The notes under the pieces: model-generated
Told to the model about the DNA's origin: nothing
Databases searched by the model: none
The model's input: only the letters and a program-made list of their open reading frames with translations
Program-made: the position numbers and the translations under genes
Source: Effrenium voratum
Lineage: Eukaryota; Sar; Dinophyceae; Suessiales; Symbiodiniaceae
NCBI GenBank assembly: GCA_963377175.1
Contig: CAUJNA010001593.1
Location: 1 to 64,000 of the forward strand
Length of the DNA: 64,000 nucleotides
Reading direction: 5' to 3'
In this document: piece by piece, positions 61,870 through 64,000 of the stretch
Numbering within the stretch: position 1 is the stretch's first letter
Layout of the letters: the number at the start of each line of letters is the position of its first letter

Positions 61870-62050
61870 AAAAACTATTCTTCTAGGGTGTACATTGATG
61901 TACGGCCTGGAAGAATAGCGTTTTGTGGCGCAAAACCGTGCAAAAGCTATTCTTACAGGGCGTATATTGATATACGGCCTAGAAGAATAGCATTTTGCAG
62001 CGCAAAACCGTGCAAAAAAAACTCTCCCCCAGGAGGAGGGTTTTTATTTT
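61870..62050. repeat. two stem-loops plus a T-run at the minor-capsid gene end
   Basis: Stem-loops at about 61,874-61,919 and 61,946-61,990 (ctattcttctaggg...gcctggaagaatag type), separated by gcgcaaaaccgtgcaaaa. They are preceded on the minus strand by an A/T-run and a ccctcctcctgggggagag stem directly after the stop of the gene at 62,054. The same stem-loop family is at 2.8, 31.9 and 52.2 kb. Confidence 0.85.
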
Positions 62051-62053
62051 TTT

Positions 62054-63263
62054 TTAAGCAGCCTCAATGTCTCGCGCCAGCTGGTCAAAGCTGGGCGGAG
62101 GCAGGCTCCGGCGTGACTGCCCGGAACTGGAGCTCGCCCGCGAGCTCTGACTGGGGCAGAGCCACACGGGGTTCAGGCCCCAAGAGAAGGGGCGCGGCGT
62201 GTTGGACTGCGCCTGGACACGGAAGCCGGACTGAGAGGAGGCGCGGCTGCTTGCGGGGCTGCCGGACGTGCTGCTGCCGGTGCGCAGCGTGAAGTGCTGA
62301 GGCTGAGTGGCGTCGTTCATGCCGTTGGCGGACCGGACGTCCTGCACGGCCGCGTCCTCGCTGCCCTGCTGGGGCCGGAAGAGCGTGTTCTCCAGCACCC
62401 AGCCCGTGCCGCGGGCCAGGCCGTAGGCTGCGCCGCCCGCAATGCCAACGGCCAGCCCCGCCGTTGCCGCCGCGCCGACTCCCGCCGCGCCAGCCAACGT
62501 TCCAGCAACCTCGCCCGCGGTGGGCGCCAGTGCTGCTGCTCCTTCCGCCAGGCCCCCAAGGTACCCGAAGGCTCCGCCCACGCCCTCGGCGGCAACGGCA
62601 ACCTCTCCCTCCTCCGCTGCCACAGCCGCCGTCTCCTCTATTGCCTCCGCGCCGCGCTCCACCTCCTGCGCGCGCTGCCCCGCCTCGTCCAGGAGGCGCT
62701 CCACGTCACTGGGCCGGCCTATGATCTGCGGAGGCGGCTGCGCCGGGCCCGGTCGGGGCAGCACGTTCAGACGCACGTACTCAGCTGCGTCCTGGGGCAG
62801 CTGAGAGCGGAAGGCCTGCGCGGCTGCGAGCCCCGCGGCCCCTGCGCCTACGAGGTCCGCTGCCGCCTGTGCGCCGTCAGCAGCGCTGCGCAAACGGCCC
62901 GTGATGGAGGGCGGGCCCTGCCCGTTGTTCGTCAGCGCGTCGGCCTCCGGGTCCTGCAAGGTCGTCCTCGCCGAAGCGGTTTCCTTGGTACCTCCGCGCA
63001 AGGCGCACGTCCTCGTCCGTGGCCTCTGCGGGAGTGCGGAAGCCTTCCTCGGGAATTGCTTGCAGGGGCGTGTGCTGCAGGGGCCGGGGGTTGGGGTCCT
63101 CGCTGGACTGCACAAAATCGTCCAGGTAGAAGTGGCTTGTGACGAACGAGGTGGCCTTGCGGTCCGGCTGGTCCAGGGGCAGCGGCTCGTTCCGCTCCAG
63201 GTAGCCCACCCCCTGCTCAAAGCGCGGGCGCTGGTTGAAGCCGTGCGCCCGAAGTGCCTTCAT
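62054..63263 (-). pseudogene. Ala/Gly-rich minor virion protein, one frameshift
   Basis: The first frame starts at the ATG at 63,263 (MKALRAHGFNQRPRFEQGVG) and reads to about 62,960 (RRYQGNRFGEDDL). One extra base there shifts to the frame that continues with DPEADALTNNGQGPPSITGR and runs to TAA at 62,054, about 400 residues in all. The middle has helical Ala/Glu-rich stretches, then a hydrophobic Ala/Gly segment (AGTLAGAAGVGAAATAGLAV) that could insert into a membrane. The end is Ser/Pro-rich with basic patches. Such a layout suits a minor capsid or membrane-active protein, but I recognise no family. Its ATG overlaps the TAA of the preceding gene. Confidence 0.6.
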
Positions 63264-63554
63264 TTACTGTTGCGCAACTTCGTCCGCCGCCCGTTCCACG
63301 CCCCGGCGCTCGGCCCGCGCGTAGCGCAGCTGGGGTACCTGGCGGTGCACGGCCTCCGTCAGCCGGCTCACGTCGTCCAGGTGCCGCTGCCCCTCCTGCG
63401 CCAGCCTGCGCTCGCCCAGCCAGTTGTTGAAGGCCCGCGCCTCCTCCAGTTCTCGGTAGCGCTTCAGCAGCAGCGGCTGCAAGTTGTAACTGGGGTACGT
63501 TTTGCGAAACCCCCGGAGCATCCGCGGCTCGTTGCGAGGTTCAATCGACATCAT
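63264..63554 (-). CDS. small basic helical virion-cluster protein, 96 aa
   Basis: Starts MMSIEPRNEPRMLRGFRKTY after a TATAAAAG box (63,556-63,563). The remainder is Arg/Glu-rich and helical (LLLKRYRELEEARAFNNWLG). Unbroken. Function unknown. Pieces of another copy are scrambled at 35.3-35.5 kb, which supports that it is a genuine viral gene. Likely translated close to the neighbouring virion genes. Confidence 0.65.
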   Translation of the reverse strand: MMSIEPRNEPRMLRGFRKTYPSYNLQPLLLKRYRELEEARAFNNWLGERRLAQEGQRHLDDVSRLTEAVHRQVPQLRYARAERRGVERAADEVAQQ

Positions 63555-63555
63555 G

Positions 63556-63563
63556 CTTTTATA
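63556..63563 (-). promoter_or_regulatory. TATAAAAG box
   Basis: On the minus strand TATAAAAG directly precedes the ATG at 63,554 by one base. Confidence 0.5.
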
Positions 63564-63924
63564 CCAGTACGCTTGCGCCTGTGGTCAGCCGGTCATAAGC
63601 GGACTGCCTCTCCAGCATGCGCAGGGCGCGCTGCTGCTCTCTTGTGAGCTGAGGCGGCTCCGGTGCAGCCGGTGCCTCAGCCGGTGCCTCCGCCGGTGCC
63701 TCAACCGGTGCCTCCGGCGTCTCAAGTGGAGGCGGCTTTGGCTTGCGCTTTGGAGCAGCCGGCTCAGTAGGCACGTCCTGCTTAGGTTTGTTTTTGCTCC
63801 CAGGGGGCCTGCCCCGCCGTTTCGGTTCCGGTGCCGGCACAGCGTCCGGCGCAGCGTCCGGCGCAGCGTGCGGCGCAGCGTCCTGCACCTCTTGTGCCTC
63901 CACCTCTTGTTCGGTTGGCTCCAT
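63559..63924 (-). CDS. AT-hook-like DNA-binding protein, 121 aa
   Basis: The N-terminus is acidic (TEQEVEAQEVQDAAPH), with Ala-Pro-Asp repeats. Residues ~35-50 hold KRRGRPPGSKNKPK, which contains the RGRP core of an AT-hook that binds the DNA minor groove. Further Lys/Pro-rich and APAEAPAEAP repeats follow, then RALRMLERQSAYDRL. It may condense or organise viral DNA in the particle. Start ATG at 63,924 sits directly after TATAATAA. Unbroken. A piece of another copy (gcatgctggagaggcagtc) is at 35.4 kb. Confidence 0.68.
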   Translation of the reverse strand: MEPTEQEVEAQEVQDAAPHAAPDAAPDAVPAPEPKRRGRPPGSKNKPKQDVPTEPAAPKRKPKPPPLETPEAPVEAPAEAPAEAPAAPEPPQLTREQQRALRMLERQSAYDRLTTGASVLV

Positions 63925-63932
63925 TTATTATA
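63925..63932 (-). promoter_or_regulatory. TATAATAA box overlapping the upstream stop codon
   Basis: On the minus strand TATAATAA abuts the ATG at 63,924 and includes the TAA stop (63,930-63,928) of the preceding gene, so the genes are packed with no spacer. Confidence 0.5.
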
Positions 63933-64000
63933 CGTGGACAAGATACAACACGAAGGACAAAGACGACCCGCGAAGCCGGACGACGTTGCCGTCCAGGTCG
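63928..64000 (-). CDS. C-terminus of a virion protein, cut by the window end
   Basis: The last 23 residues (DLDGNVVRLRGSSLSFVLYL, then VHV) are visible before TAA. The related relic at 35.7 kb reads DLEGQVVRLRGLSLSFVLFL. A short end with alternating hydrophobic residues and a G-x-S-L-S-F core is common in structural proteins next to the capsid gene in Polinton-like viruses. The N-terminal relic at 42.4 kb probably belongs to the same gene. Confidence 0.65.
   Translation of the reverse strand, partial: DLDGNVVRLRGSSLSFVLYLVHV

Overview
The window looks like eukaryotic nuclear DNA, most probably from a dinoflagellate (confidence about 0.7). The support is: a run of intron-containing minus-strand genes (10.6-26.4 kb) whose proteins resemble dinoflagellate-expanded families; a C5 cytosine methyltransferase of the kind linked to dinoflagellate mobile elements; a DIRS-like reverse transcriptase/RNase H relic; and a 38-nt piece of the eukaryotic 18S rRNA 5' end at 37.8 kb. 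No spliced leader, intact rRNA or tRNA gene was found.

Layout. (1) 1-1.25 kb is strongly AT-rich, carries two small plus-strand ORFs and ends near a G-run; it may be a different viral insert or an assembly join. (2) 1.3-6.6 kb is a mosaic of broken virus-like pieces: an integrase C-terminus and a polymerase/SF3-helicase gene split into opposite orientations. (3) 6.6-8.7 kb is mostly a tandem array. (4) 8.7-29 kb is the host-like block: a C5 methyltransferase gene, three further minus-strand genes (possibly one multigene mobile cassette), a fifth gene, and several tandem arrays. (5) 29-46.7 kb is a shredded second copy, or copies, of a Polinton-like virus (polymerase, packaging ATPase, major capsid, methyltransferase and other virion-gene fragments), mixed with a retroelement relic, a long foldback element and many short palindromic repeats. 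(6) 46.8-64 kb is a GC-rich, much better preserved Polinton-like integrated virus, cut by the right edge.

The 46.8-64 kb element encodes, in order: a 1347-residue fibre-like protein with a C-terminal peptidase S74-type chaperone (+), an rve integrase (+), a P-loop/SF3-like ATPase (-, one stop), a polymerase-HNH-SF1 helicase fusion (+, five breaks), an unknown protein (-), a DNA cytosine methyltransferase (+, one frameshift), a double-jelly-roll-type major capsid protein candidate (-, one stop), an Ala/Gly-rich minor capsid candidate (-, one frameshift), two small proteins, one with an AT-hook-like motif (-), and the C-terminus of another virion protein (-). Together these cover integration, replication, modification and capsid assembly. 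The packaging ATPase is seen only as fragments in the 35-42 kb relics; no protease was recognised.

The most unusual signal is a large, varied population of short palindromes and foldback repeats shared by the viral element and its relics. They sit at gene 3' ends, form arrays, and in several places share the same flanks while carrying different but internally complementary stems. One double hairpin lies inside the helicase reading frame. This behaves like a mobile or compensating hairpin system that I do not recognise.
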